Notes: a model not told the origin generated them from the sequence alone. 64,000 nucleotides of DNA from Cellulomonas fimi (GCF_028583725.1 NZ_CP110680.1:1240001-1304000), one strand, 5' to 3'; shown: positions 18,445 through 27,515, counted from the first letter of the stretch. Numbers and translations: made by a program.

Positions 18445-19136
18445 TCAGCCCCGCGGGGTCGAGGCCGTGCTGCGGGAGTGACGCGCGGCCGACACCAGCG
18501 ACCCGACCAGCAGGGCGGCGCCCGCGACGGCCAGCAGCACGATCAGCGCGAGCCCCACGTCGATCGTCAGCCCGGACGCCCACGCGAGGATCCCGACGCC
18601 GATCGCCGCGAGGACGAGGCCCCACACGACCGTCCCCACGCGGAGCGCGCGCGCGCGGCTCCTCGTCGGCCGTGACGGCCGCGGGCGTCGGCACCTGTGC
18701 CGGCGCCGCGCGCGTGCGGGTGCCGGCTGAGGTGCCGGGCGGGGTGCGGTCGTCGGCGTCGACAGGCCCGCGAGCTCGTCGATCAGCGGGGGCCGGGAGT
18801 CCTGCGCCGACGGGAGCGGGCGCGTCGCTCCCGCGTCCGCACCGGGTCGTGACGACTCGTCGCCCGCCGCGACGCCGCCCTTGTCGAGCACGGGCAGCGG
18901 ACGGGTTTCGTCCGCCGGGGCAGCGGCTGGGTCTCCTCAGCGCCGGCCAGCGGCTGGGTCTCCTCAGCGCCGGCCAGCGGCTGGGTCTCCTCAGCGTCGG
19001 TGAGCGGCTGGGTCTCGTCCGCGTCGGTGAGCGGCTGGGTCTCGTCCGCGTCGGTGAGCGGCTGGGTCTCGTCCGCGTCGGCCGGGGGACGGGTCTCGTC
19101 CGTGCCCGGCTGCGGGCGGGTGTCGTCGGTGCTCAT
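18445..19136 (-). CDS. Acidic DETQPL-repeat membrane protein, frameshifted as sequenced
   Basis: Starts at ATG 19136, overlapping the stop of the PspC-domain gene by 4 bases. The N-terminal ~75 residues are nine-residue repeats of the type ADETQPLTD / AEETQPLAG (about seven units, 27-base DNA repeats at 18905-19100). The C-terminal part has two membrane helices (VGTVVWGLVLAAIGVGILAW and LIVLLAVAGAALLVGSLVSA). The frame breaks near 18920, where one missing C in CCCC would rejoin the parts as PADETRPLPVLDKGG, and a CG-rich run near 18655-18720 appears to hold further compensating shifts. It is not a recognised family; co-translation with the PspC gene suggests an envelope-stress role. Confidence 0.65.
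18905..19100 (-). repeat. 27-base tandem repeats encoding the DETQPL motif
   Basis: Roughly seven tandem 27-base units, e.g. AGCGGCTGGGTCTC followed by TCAGCGCCGGCC or GTCCGCGTCGGTG on the plus strand, each encoding nine residues. Neighbouring units are nearly identical, so copy number may vary between strains. Confidence 0.85.
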
Positions 19137-20661
19137 GACTGCTCCTCGATGATCCGGATCTCGCCCGCGCCGACGCTGACGTGCAGCTGGAGCTGGGCGG
19201 TCTCGCCGTTGCGGACCTGCTCGTCCTCGAAGGTCTGCTCGGAGATGCCGAGCCCGTCGACGGAGCGCGTCTCGCCGTCGAGCTCCCAGCGGACGGTCCC
19301 GACGCCTGCCTTCACGTCGGCCGCGACCGCGGCGTCGGCGGGCACGACGACGGTGAGGTCGCCGGCGCCGAGCGACACCGGGACGTCGAGTGTCGAGCCC
19401 GTCAGCGGGACGGTCGTGAGGTCGACGACCGCGTCGCCGAACCCGAGGTCGAAACCGTCGGCGGCGGAGCGGCGGGTGTCGACGACGTAGGTGCCGCTGT
19501 CGGCCCGCCGGTGCGAGCCGGAGGTCCAGACCCAGTCGTTCGTCGTGGCCGCGCCGACGGGCAGGGCGACGAGGATGCCGACGATCGCGAGGGCGCCCAG
19601 GGCGCCGCTCCGGCGGCCGCGCAGGCCCGAGACGATGATCCCGAGGCCGGCGAGGACGACGCCGATGCCGAGCGCGGTGAGCGCGACGGGGCCGTCGAAG
19701 TCGCCGGTGCGGTCGGCCATGAGGAGCACCGCGAGGCCGATGAGGCTCAGCGCGACGACCGAGCCGACCATGCCGACGCCGGGGCCGAGCACGCGCGGCT
19801 TGCGCGGCGCGGGCGGCGGCGGGGGCACGAGCGGGACGGGCGGGGCGGGAGGTGCCGGCGGGGTCGGGCCGTAGCGGTAGGGACCGGACGTGCCCGGTGC
19901 CGGGTACGGGCCGTAGGGGCCGTACGGCGCGGGCCGGTGCCGGGGCCTGCCGGCGTCGCGCCGAGCGGTGCGGAGCCATGGACGGGTGCGCTCGTCGTGG
20001 GCGTCGCGGGTCCGGTCGCCGCGGCGGCGCGGCCCGGGGCCGGCTGCTTGACCCACGGGTCGGCGGGCGCCGTCGCGGCGGGCGGGGTGGGCGCGTACGG
20101 CGCGGGGCCGTACACGGGTGCGGGGTTGGCGCGCCGGTTGGCAGCGGTGACGATCAGGGCGATCACGCCGGCGATGAACGCGACCCACAGGAGGCCCTGG
20201 AGCCACCCCGGCGGACCGTCCCAGAACCAGAACCAGTGGTCGCCGCGCGCGAGGCCGACGATCGCGACGCCGAGCGCACCGAGCAGCGCGACGTCGAACC
20301 GGCCCGCGACCATCTCCTCGAGGTGGATGCGGCCGTCGGACTGCTCGGGCAGCAGCGCCCACGCGACGCCGTAGACGACGAGCCCGAGCCCGCCGAGCAG
20401 GATCGACGCGGCGAACAGGCCGCGGACCAGCAACGGGTCGAGCCCGAAGCGTCGCGCGAGGCCGTCGCAGACGCCGCCGATCCAGCGGTCGTCGCCCCGG
20501 AACATCCCGGTGCGGCGCACGGCGGCGAAGAACCCGCCCGTGGCGGGGGTGCGCGGGCCGGGGTCGAACGGTGGCGGGGTGCCGTAGGGCGCCGACGGAG
20601 CGCCGTGCGTCCCCGGCGCGTCCGGGCCGGCAGGTCCGCCGGCAGGGGTGTTCGTGTCCAT
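19133..20661 (-). CDS. PspC domain protein with C-terminal toastrack-like domain, one frameshift
   Basis: ATG 20661 with AGGA 8 bases upstream. After a Pro-rich cytoplasmic start comes a PspC domain (GDDRWIGGVCDGLARRFGLD, then LGGLGLVVYGVAWALLPEQS), more membrane helices (WVAFIAGVIALIVTAANRRA), a long Pro-rich linker, two further helices and a beta-rich C-terminal domain with glycine-spaced strands (LGFGDAVVDLTTVPLTGSTL ... VSVGAGEIRIIEEQS) like LiaF/toastrack domains. The frame changes near 19945; restoring one G gives the run GTGPAPYGPYGPYPAP. It is divergent from a PspC-type histidine kinase, so it is likely the envelope-stress partner of that two-component system. Confidence 0.82.
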
Positions 20662-20718
20662 GGCTCGATCCTGTCCCGACCGGGTGCCCCGGCGGGATCG
20701 GGTGCTCCCCTGACCCGA

Positions 20719-20773
20719 CCCTGATCCTTGGGGGTCCCGGGCCCTGATCCTCGGGGGACGCGTCCCTGATCCT
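20719..20773. promoter_or_regulatory. Three direct repeats CCCTGATCCT between pspC-like gene and sensor kinase
   Basis: CCCTGATCCT occurs at 20719-20728, 20742-20751 and 20764-20773, spaced 23 and 22 bases, about two helical turns, in the 160-base divergent region. The first two copies are followed by (T/C)GGGGG. The placement suggests binding sites for the LuxR-type regulator encoded by the divergent operon. Repetition and spacing are seen; regulator identity is inferred. Confidence 0.6.
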
Positions 20774-20821
20774 GGCGCCGGAAGGCCGTGAGCACCCCCG
20801 TCGACGTGTGACGATCGGTGC

Positions 20822-22153
20822 GTGACCTCCGCACCCGCCCCGTCGCGCCCCGCCGGCGCCGCCGCGCGCCGCGTCCGGCTGCCGCTGCGCCGGCCCGAGC
20901 GTGGTCGCTGGTTCGGGGGTGTGGCCATCGGTCTCGCGGCGCACCTCGACGTGCCCGTCGGGCTCGTGCGGTTCGCGTTCGTGGTCCTCACGCCCGTCGC
21001 GGCCGTCGGGCCCGCGCTCTACGTCTTCTGGTGGCTGACGGTCCCGGCGGGCGACCCGGCCGCCGCGGCGACGGAGGGGCGGCCGACCGCGCTGACCCGG
21101 CTGGCCCGCCGGCAGCACGACGCGGACCCCGCCCGCCGGCTGCCGCTGGCCACGATCGCCACGGGCGTCGCGCTCGTCGTCGGCGCGATCGCGCTCGTCG
21201 CCACGCGGCAGGGTGCCGACCTCAACATCGACTGGCTGCTGCCGTCGCTCGTCCTGCTCGCGGGCCTCGGGCTCGCGTGGAGCCAGCTCGACCACGTACC
21301 GCGCGAGCGGTGGCGGACCGAGACGGGCCGCCCGACCGTTGGCGTGCTGCGGCTGCTCGGTGGCGTCGTGCTCGCGGGCGTGGGCGGTCTGCTGCTCGTC
21401 GCGCAGATGACGGGCAGCGGCATCGAGCCGGCGGCGTTCGTGCAGGCGGCGGTCGCCGCCGTGGCCGTCCTGGCGGGCGTCGGCCTGGTCCTCGCGCCCT
21501 GGTGGCTGCGGCTGGTGCGCGCGCTCGGCGACGAGCGGGCGGCCCGCGCGCGCGAGTCGGAACGTGCGGACATCGCCGCGCACCTGCACGACTCGGTGCT
21601 CCAGACCCTCGCGCTCATCCGCGCCCGGGCCGACGACGCCGCCGAGGTCGCGCGCATGGCGCGTGCGCAGGAGCGCGAGCTGCGCGAGTGGATGTACGAC
21701 GAGCGGCCCGCGCCGGGCACGTCGGTCGCCGCGGTCGTGAAGGACGTCGTCGCGGAGGTCGAGGACTCGCGGTCCGGCCCGACGGGCGACCCGGTCGCGA
21801 TCGACGTGGTCGTCGTCGGGGACCGCGTGCCGGACGCCGACACCGAGGCGCTCGTGCAGGCGACGCGCGAGGCGCTCGTCAACGCCGTCGTGCACGGGCG
21901 GCCGCCGGTGTCGCTGTACCTCGAGGTGCGGGCCGACGCGGTCGAGGTGTTCGTCAAGGACCGGGGCGACGGGTTCGACGTGGACGCGATCGGACCCGAC
22001 CGGTTCGGGGTGCGGGAGTCGATCATGGGCCGGGTCCGCCGTCGTGGCGGCACGGCCGAGGTGACGAGCCGCCCGGGTCGCGGCACCGAGGTGCACCTGC
22101 TGGTGCCGGTGCGCGCGGTCGCGGGTGCGGCCGAGGGAGGGGAACCGAGATGA
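20822..22153 (+). CDS. PspC-type sensor histidine kinase (HisKA_3 family)
   Basis: 443 residues. The N-terminal PspC-like domain (RPERGRWFGGVAIGLAAHLD, residues ~28-47) and helices (VVLTPVAAVGPALYVFWWLT) are followed by further membrane helices, a HisKA_3 phosphoacceptor box (RADIAAHLHDSVLQTLALIR, about 250-270) and an HATPase with ATREALVNAVVHG and DRGDGFDVDAIG. GTG 20822 lies 6 bases after GACGAT, a leaderless geometry. Its stop overlaps the response-regulator start by 4 bases. The shared PspC domain with the divergent gene suggests sensing through PspC-PspC contact in the membrane. Confidence 0.92.
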   Translation: MTSAPAPSRPAGAAARRVRLPLRRPERGRWFGGVAIGLAAHLDVPVGLVRFAFVVLTPVAAVGPALYVFWWLTVPAGDPAAAATEGRPTALTRLARRQHDADPARRLPLATIATGVALVVGAIALVATRQGADLNIDWLLPSLVLLAGLGLAWSQLDHVPRERWRTETGRPTVGVLRLLGGVVLAGVGGLLLVAQMTGSGIEPAAFVQAAVAAVAVLAGVGLVLAPWWLRLVRALGDERAARARESERADIAAHLHDSVLQTLALIRARADDAAEVARMARAQERELREWMYDERPAPGTSVAAVVKDVVAEVEDSRSGPTGDPVAIDVVVVGDRVPDADTEALVQATREALVNAVVHGRPPVSLYLEVRADAVEVFVKDRGDGFDVDAIGPDRFGVRESIMGRVRRRGGTAEVTSRPGRGTEVHLLVPVRAVAGAAEGGEPR

Positions 22154-22821
22154 GCACGGACACCACCGGCGGGGCCGTGGACGTCGTCCTGGTCGACGAC
22201 CACCACCTGTTCCGGACCGGGGTGAAGGCGTCGCTCGACGCGGGCGTGCGCGTGGTCGGCGAGGCCGACGACGTCGAGTCCGCGGTGCGCGTGGTGCACG
22301 AGCTGCAGCCGCCGGTCGTGCTGCTCGACGTGCACCTGCCCGGCGGCGACGGGGGTGGCGGTGCCGAGGTGATCCGCCGGTGCACCGACCTGGGCGTCAC
22401 GACGCGGTTCCTCGCGCTGTCGGTCTCCGACGCGGCCGAGGACGTCGTCGCGGTGATCCGGTCCGGTGCGCGTGGCTACGTGACGAAGGCGATCGACGGC
22501 AGCGAGCTGTCCGACGCCGTGCGCCGGGTGGCGGGCGGGGACGCGGTGTTCTCGCCGCGGCTCGCGGGGTTCGTGCTCGACGCGTTCGGCGCGGCCGCGG
22601 GCGACGTGGCGACGGGCGACGACGAGCTCGACCGGCTGTCGGCGCGTGAGCGGGAGGTGATGCGGCTCATCGCGCGCGGGTACACCTACCGTGAGGTCGC
22701 CGCGGAGCTGTTCATCTCGGTGAAGACGGTCGAGACCCACGTGTCGGCGGTGCTGCGCAAGCTCCAGCTGTCGAGCCGGCACGAGCTGACGCGGTGGGCG
22801 GCGGCGCGTCGTCTGCTGTGA
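22150..22821 (+). CDS. NarL/LuxR-family response regulator
   Basis: 223 residues. The receiver domain has the acidic pair in VVLVDDHHLFRTGVKASLD, the phospho-Asp in VVLLDVHLPGGDG (about residue 60) and the conserved Lys in GYVTKAIDGSEL. The C-terminal LuxR helix-turn-helix is LSAREREVMRLIARGYTYRE followed by VAAELFISVKTVETHVSAVL. Translationally coupled to the kinase. A probable target is the repeat-bearing divergent region at 20662-20821. Confidence 0.94.
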   Translation: MSTDTTGGAVDVVLVDDHHLFRTGVKASLDAGVRVVGEADDVESAVRVVHELQPPVVLLDVHLPGGDGGGGAEVIRRCTDLGVTTRFLALSVSDAAEDVVAVIRSGARGYVTKAIDGSELSDAVRRVAGGDAVFSPRLAGFVLDAFGAAAGDVATGDDELDRLSAREREVMRLIARGYTYREVAAELFISVKTVETHVSAVLRKLQLSSRHELTRWAAARRLL

Positions 22822-22846
22822 CGTCGCTCCGTGTGACGCGATCGAT

Positions 22847-22887
22847 CTGACGCAACGTCAGAAACGGCTCCGGGCTCCGACTAGGCT
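22847..22887 (+). promoter_or_regulatory. Palindrome and -10 box upstream of small membrane gene
   Basis: CTGACG-CAA-CGTCAG (22847-22861) is a perfect inverted repeat whose position would overlap or abut the -35 region of a promoter with -10 TAGGCT (22882-22887). It could be an operator or part of a terminator for the response-regulator gene, which ends 26 bases earlier. Confidence 0.45.
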
Positions 22888-22895
22888 CGGGAGGC

Positions 22896-23243
22896 ATGGA
22901 ACTCCTGCAGCACATCCTCCTCTTCCTGCACCTCCTGGGCTGGGCGATCGTGCTCGGCGGCACGCTCGTGACGATGCGCGACAACCGGCTCCCCAAGGGC
23001 GCGCTGCACGGGATCCTCACGGCTCTCGTCACGGGCATCCTCATGGTCGGCCTCGCGTCGGCCAGCGACGAGCTCCGCGACCCGAACAACGTCAAGGTCA
23101 CCGTCAAGCTCGTCATCGCGCTCGTCGTGACGGGCCTCGTGGTGTTCGGCACGCGTCGTCCGGAGAAGGTCACGAAGGGGCTGCTCGGCGGCGTCCTCGG
23201 CCTCACGGTGCTCAACGTCGCGATCGCGGTCCTCTGGCGCTGA
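22896..23243 (+). CDS. Small four-helix integral membrane protein
   Basis: 115 residues and almost wholly hydrophobic: helices at about 4-27 (LQHILLFLHLLGWAIVLGGT), 37-55 (LHGILTALVTGILMVGLASA), 68-87 (VTVKLVIALVVTGLVVFGTR) and 96-114 (LLGGVLGLTVLNVAIAVLWR). A conserved-looking His/Trp in helix 1 and an NNVKVTVKL segment resemble a family of small actinobacterial membrane proteins, but I cannot name it. Good SD (GGGAGG) and TAGGCT upstream. Confidence 0.7.
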   Translation: MELLQHILLFLHLLGWAIVLGGTLVTMRDNRLPKGALHGILTALVTGILMVGLASASDELRDPNNVKVTVKLVIALVVTGLVVFGTRRPEKVTKGLLGGVLGLTVLNVAIAVLWR

Positions 23244-23311
23244 CCCGCGTCGACGGCCGCGCGCGGGCGTCGCACCGCGGCGCGGCCTGACGGCGGCTAG
23301 GGTCTGCCGCC

Positions 23312-23794
23312 ATGGGTGTGGTCGGAGAGGTCCTGATCGGCGTCGTCGTGCTGGTCGGGTTGTTCGGGGTCGTCGTCCAGGTGCTGCCGGGCGGCCTCCT
23401 CGTCGCAGGGGCCGTCATCGCCTGGGGCGTGATCACGGGCGGCGTCGCCGGCTGGACGGTCGTCGCCGTCGCCGTCCTCGCGACCGGGCTCGCCGCGGTC
23501 GGCAAGTACCTGCTGGCCGGCCGGCACCTCCAGCGTCGGGGTGTGCCGAACAGCACGCTCGTGTGGGGCGGGCTGCTGGGCGTCGTCGGGTTCTTCGCCG
23601 TCCCGGTCGTCGGCCTGCCGCTCGGCTTCGTCGTCGGCACCTACGCCGCCGAGCGGATCCGGCTGCGCGAGCACGGTCCCGCGTGGAAGGCGACCGTGGC
23701 GGCGCTGCAGGCCACGGGCCTGACGATCCTGGTGGAGCTGGCGGGGGCGCTCGTCGCGACGGGCGCGTGGTGCGTCGGGCTCGCCGTCACCTGA
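23312..23794 (+). CDS. DUF456 domain-containing membrane protein
   Basis: 160 residues with the DUF456 pattern: helix 1 IGVVVLVGLFGVVVQVLPGG with the family's V(L/V)PGG(L/P) turn, a second helix pair WTVVAVAVLATGLAAVGKYL, then GVVGFFAVPVVGLPLGFVVG with the conserved G-F-F-x(2)-P-(I/V)-(V)-G-(L/P)-(P)-(L)-G motif, and a C-terminal helix. Function unknown. TAGGGT lies 8 bases before ATG 23312, suggesting near-leaderless initiation. Confidence 0.85.
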   Translation: MGVVGEVLIGVVVLVGLFGVVVQVLPGGLLVAGAVIAWGVITGGVAGWTVVAVAVLATGLAAVGKYLLAGRHLQRRGVPNSTLVWGGLLGVVGFFAVPVVGLPLGFVVGTYAAERIRLREHGPAWKATVAALQATGLTILVELAGALVATGAWCVGLAVT

Positions 23795-23932
23795 CCGCGC
23801 GGCCGTCACGCCGGTCGTCGTCTGCCGCCCGCCCGGTCCGGAGTCCGGGCCCGCGACCTCCGGGCGTGACCCCGTCCGGCCTGTGCGCGGCGGGCGTCGG
23901 GTGTCGGCGGCGACGCCTAGGCTGGTGCCGTC

Positions 23933-26489
23933 ATGACATCGCTGTTCGAGAGCCTCTCCCTGCCCGTGCCCGGTGGCGCCGTCCCGTCGCGCCGGACGGC
24001 CGGTGAGCCGTCCGGTCTGCCCGCCGTCGTGCCCCCGCGCGGCGACGACGTCGACGCCCAGGAGCGCGACGCCCGCCGCCAGGAGCGCGCGGACGCGCTG
24101 CTCGTCGGGCTCAACCCGCAGCAGAAGGAGGCCGTCGTCCACAGCGGCGGACCGCTGCTCATCGTGGCGGGCGCCGGCTCGGGCAAGACGCGCGTGCTGA
24201 CGCACCGCATCGCGCACCTGCTGGCCACGCGCCGGGCGCGCCCGGGCGAGATCCTCGCGATCACGTTCACCAACAAGGCCGCGGCGGAGATGCGCGAGCG
24301 GGTCGAGCACCTCGTCGGCCCGTCGGCCCGGAACATGTGGGTCTCGACGTTCCACTCGGCGTGCGTGCGGATCCTGCGGCGCGAGGCCGTGACGCTCGGT
24401 CTGCGGTCGAGCTTCTCGATCTACGACGCCGCCGACTCGCAGCGCCTGCTCACGCTCGTCGCGCGCGAGCCTCGACCTGGACCCGAAGAAGTACCCGGCG
24501 AAGGCGCTCTCGGCGAAGATCTCCGCGCTCAAGGACGAGCTCGTCGACCCCGAGACGTTCGCGGCGACGAACGGCGGGGGAGCGGCGAACGACTTCGACA
24601 CCGCGCTCGCGCAGGTCTACACGCGCTACCAGGCGCGGCTGCGGCAGGCGCAGGCGCTCGACTTCGACGACCTCATCATGTCGACCGTCCACCTGCTGCA
24701 GGGGTTCCCGGCGGTCGCCGAGCACTACCGCCGACGGTTCCGGCACGTGCTCGTCGACGAGTACCAGGACACCAACCACGCGCAGTACATGCTCGTGCGC
24801 GAGCTCGTCGGGCACAGCGGCTCGGCGGCGGGCGCGGACGGCGAGGAGGTGCCGCGCGGCGAGCTGACCGTCGTCGGCGACGCCGACCAGTCCATCTACG
24901 CGTTCCGCGGTGCCTCGATCCGCAACATCCTCGAGTTCGAGGCCGACTACCCCGACGCGCGCACGATCCTGCTGGAGCAGAACTACCGCTCGACGCAGAC
25001 GATCCTGTCGGCCGCCAACGCGGTCATCAGCCGCAACCCCGGCCGCAAGCCCAAGCGGCTGTGGACCGACTCGGGGCAGGGCGCGCAGATCGTCGCGTAC
25101 GTCGCGGACACCGAGCACGAGGAGGCGCGCTTCGTCGCGCAGGAGATCGACCGCCTCGGCGACTCCGACGGCGTGCGCCCCGGCGACGTCGCGATCTTCT
25201 ACCGCGCGAACGCGCAGTCCCGTGCGCTCGAGGAGGTGCTCATCCGCGTCGGCCTGCCGTACAAGGTCGTCGGCGGCACGCGCTTCTACGAGCGCAAGGA
25301 GATCAAGGACGCCGTCGCGTACCTGCGCGCGATCGCGAACCCCGACGACGACGTCAACCTGCGCCGGATCCTCAACGTGCCGAAGCGCGGGCTGGGCGAC
25401 CGGTCGGAGTCGATGGTCGCGTCGTTCGCGGAGCGCGAGCGCATCTCGTTCGGTGCTGCGCTCGACCGGCTCGACGAGGTGCCCGGCCTCGGGACGCGCG
25501 CGATCACGGGCCTGTCGTCCTTCGCGGCGATGATGTCCGACCTGCGCGTCCTCGCGTTCCAGGGCGCCGGACCCGCCGAGGTGCTCGGTGCCGTGCTCGA
25601 CCGGTCGGGCTACCTCGCCGAGCTGCGTGCGAGCGAGGACCCGCAGGACGCGTCGCGCGTCGAGAACCTCGCGGAGCTGCACGCCGTCGCCACCGAGTTC
25701 GAGCAGAGCGACCCCGACGGCGACCTCGCGGACTTCCTCGAGCGCGTCTCGCTCGTCGCGGACTCGGACCAGATCCCGACGCCCGACGGCGGCGACGAGG
25801 ACGACGATGCGCCGCGTCAGCCCGACCAGGGCGTCATCACGCTCATGACGCTGCACACCGCGAAGGGCCTCGAGTTCCCCGTCGTGTTCCTCACGGGCAT
25901 GGAGGACGGGACGTTCCCGCACATGCGGTCGCTCACGGACACCGACCAGCTCGCCGAGGAGCGCCGGCTCGCCTACGTCGGCCTGACCCGCGCGCGTGAG
26001 CGGCTGTACATCTCGCGCGCGGCGGTGCGGACCGCGTGGGGCGTGCCGAACGAGTTCCCGCCCAGCCGGTTCCTCGACGACCTGCCCGAGGAGTTCGTCG
26101 ACTGGCGACGGCGCGAGTCCTCGACGTCGTCGCTGCGCGGCGGCTGGGGATCCGGGTTCGGGTCCGGCGGCTACGGGTCCGGTCGCGCCGGGTCGGGCGG
26201 CTACGGCTCGGGCTCCGGGTCGGGCGGCTACCGGTCCGGCGGGCGGACCGAGCGGGCGAAGGAGACGAAGCCCAGCCTGCCGTCGACGGGCGCGAAGTTC
26301 GGGTCCGCGACGCCGCGTGGCGACGTCCCGACGCTCGCGATCGGTGACCGCGTGACGCACGACGCGTACGGGCTCGGCACGGTCGTCGGGCTCGAGGGCG
26401 CCGGGCCGAACGCCGTGGCGAAGGTCGACTTCGGCACCGAGGGCACGAAGCGACTGCTGCTGCGCTACTCACCCGTCACGAAGCTCTGA
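23933..26489 (+). CDS. pcrA: ATP-dependent DNA helicase PcrA/UvrD, one frameshift as sequenced
   Basis: Superfamily 1A 3'-5' helicase used in repair and replication-fork maintenance, about 850 residues when joined. Q motif LNPQQKEAVVHSGGPLLIVA, motif I AGAGSGKTRVLTHRIAHLL, motif II VLVDEYQDTN, motif III VGDADQSIYAFRGA, motif IV EQNYRST, motif V/VI VITLMTLHTAKGLEFPVVFL and EERRLAYVGLTRARE are present. A Gly/Ser-rich linker (about 26145-26250) precedes the C-terminal Tudor-like tail ending RLLLRYSPVTKL, typical of PcrA. The frame changes near 24470, where one extra C in GAGCCTCGACC breaks the expected RELDLDPKKYPAKAL. Intact motifs on both sides point to a sequence error. TAGGCT lies 9 bases before ATG 23933. 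Confidence 0.93.
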
Positions 26490-26719
26490 GTCGACGCGGC
26501 CCGGTCGCCGCGTCGATCCGCGTGATCGCCGCCGTCGGCGTGGACCGGGGCGTCCCGGCCTCGGAGCGGAGGCGTGCCGCCGACGGCCGGGCGGACGGTG
26601 GGGCGGACGATCCGTACGGCGACCGCACCGGCGGCGAGGCCGACCTCGCGTGGTGACGGACGGTGCGGGCCGTCGGGACGGTGGGGTCGCACGTCGGTGC
26701 CCGTGGCCGGCGCAGGCCG

Positions 26720-27259
26720 TCAGGCCGCGTCGGCCCAGGTCGCCTGCACGGCGCGCTCGACGGCGTCCCGGTCGACGCCCGCGGCACGCAGGGCGCGGCC
26801 GGAGCCCGCGGTGTCGAGGCGTGCCGCCGCGAGCAGGAGGTGGCCGGTGTCGATGCGGCGGTGCTTGAGCCGGACCGCCTCGCGCAGCGAGACCTCGAGG
26901 AGCTTCTTCGCGTCGGCGTCGAACGGCAGGTGACCGCGCCGCCCGCCGGGGGCGGGCGCGTCGAGGGCGCCTTCGCCGAAGGTCGCCTCGACCTGCTCGC
27001 GCACGGCGTCGAGGTCGATGCCGAGCCCGGCGAGGGCCTCGGCGTCGAGCGTGTCCGTCGACTGCGCGCGGACCGCACGCTCGAGCGCTGCGGGCTCGAC
27101 ACCGGCGCGGGCGAGGGCCCGGTGCGCGACGGCATCCCCCTGGGCGACGGTGCCGAGCAGCACGTGCTCCGAGCCGATGTGGTCGGCGCCGAGCCGGCGG
27201 GCGACGGTCTGGGCCTGCTCGACGGCGGTGCGGGCGTCGCGGGTGAAGCGCTCGAACAT
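26720..27259 (-). CDS. Clp N-terminal (Clp-R) repeat domain protein
   Basis: 179 residues comprising two Clp repeat (Clp_N) domains without any AAA+ ATPase. Repeat 1 is FERFTRDARTAVEQAQTVAR with GADHIGSEHVLLGTVAQG; repeat 2 is FDADAKKLLEVSLREAVRLK with IDTGHLLLAAARLD. Clp_N domains bind substrates or adaptors in ClpA/ClpC; a stand-alone form could regulate proteolysis or serve as a sensor. Its ATG overlaps the stop of the upstream HTH gene (TGATG), so they form a coupled pair. Confidence 0.88.
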   Translation of the reverse strand: MFERFTRDARTAVEQAQTVARRLGADHIGSEHVLLGTVAQGDAVAHRALARAGVEPAALERAVRAQSTDTLDAEALAGLGIDLDAVREQVEATFGEGALDAPAPGGRRGHLPFDADAKKLLEVSLREAVRLKHRRIDTGHLLLAAARLDTAGSGRALRAAGVDRDAVERAVQATWADAA

Positions 27260-27468
27260 CAGGGGTACCTCTTCCCGTACTTCTTGTGGACGGCCTGCCG
27301 GGTGACGCCGAGCGCCTCGGCGATGTGCTGCCACGGCCAGCCGAGCCGCCGGGCGCGCTCGACGTGGAGCGCCTCCAGCCGGTCGGCGAGCACGCGCAGC
27401 GAGCGGACGGCGCGCAGACCCTCGGCGGGGTCGTCGCCGGCGGCGGCGGTCAGGAGCTCGCTGGACAT
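27259..27468 (-). CDS. Small HTH regulator coupled to the Clp_N gene
   Basis: 69 residues: an N-terminal helical segment (EGLRAVRSLRVLADRLEALH) and a C-terminal helix-turn-helix, GWPWQHIAEALGVTRQAVHK followed by KYGKRYP. Similar HTH proteins adjacent to Clp_N genes occur in Actinobacteria (recalled). The upstream region carries two perfect 16-base palindromes. The start codon lies 6 bases after the -10 box TAAGTT, so the transcript is probably leaderless and autoregulated. Confidence 0.85.
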   Translation of the reverse strand: MSSELLTAAAGDDPAEGLRAVRSLRVLADRLEALHVERARRLGWPWQHIAEALGVTRQAVHKKYGKRYP

Positions 27469-27471
27469 ACC

Positions 27472-27515
27472 GTCAACTTACGTTGACGCACGGGAGGGTG
27501 TCAACAGATGTTGAC
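27472..27515 (-). promoter_or_regulatory. Leaderless promoter with twin palindromes for the HTH-Clp_N operon
   Basis: Two inverted repeats, GTCAAC-TTAC-GTTGAC (27472-27487) and GTCAAC-AGAT-GTTGAC (27500-27515), lie 28 bases apart centre to centre. On the minus strand TTGACA (27511-27506) is a good -35 and TAAGTT (27480-27475 region) at an 18-base spacer is the -10; ATG 27468 follows after 6 bases. Each palindrome covers one promoter element, the arrangement expected of a repressor operator. Confidence 0.75.

Noticed and set aside
18905..19100. 27-base tandem repeats considered as a CRISPR array
   Set aside because: Units are contiguous without spacers and encode nine-residue protein repeats.
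26490..26719. Convergent gap between pcrA and the Clp_N gene checked for a terminator or small gene
   Set aside because: No strong hairpin and no supported reading frame seen.
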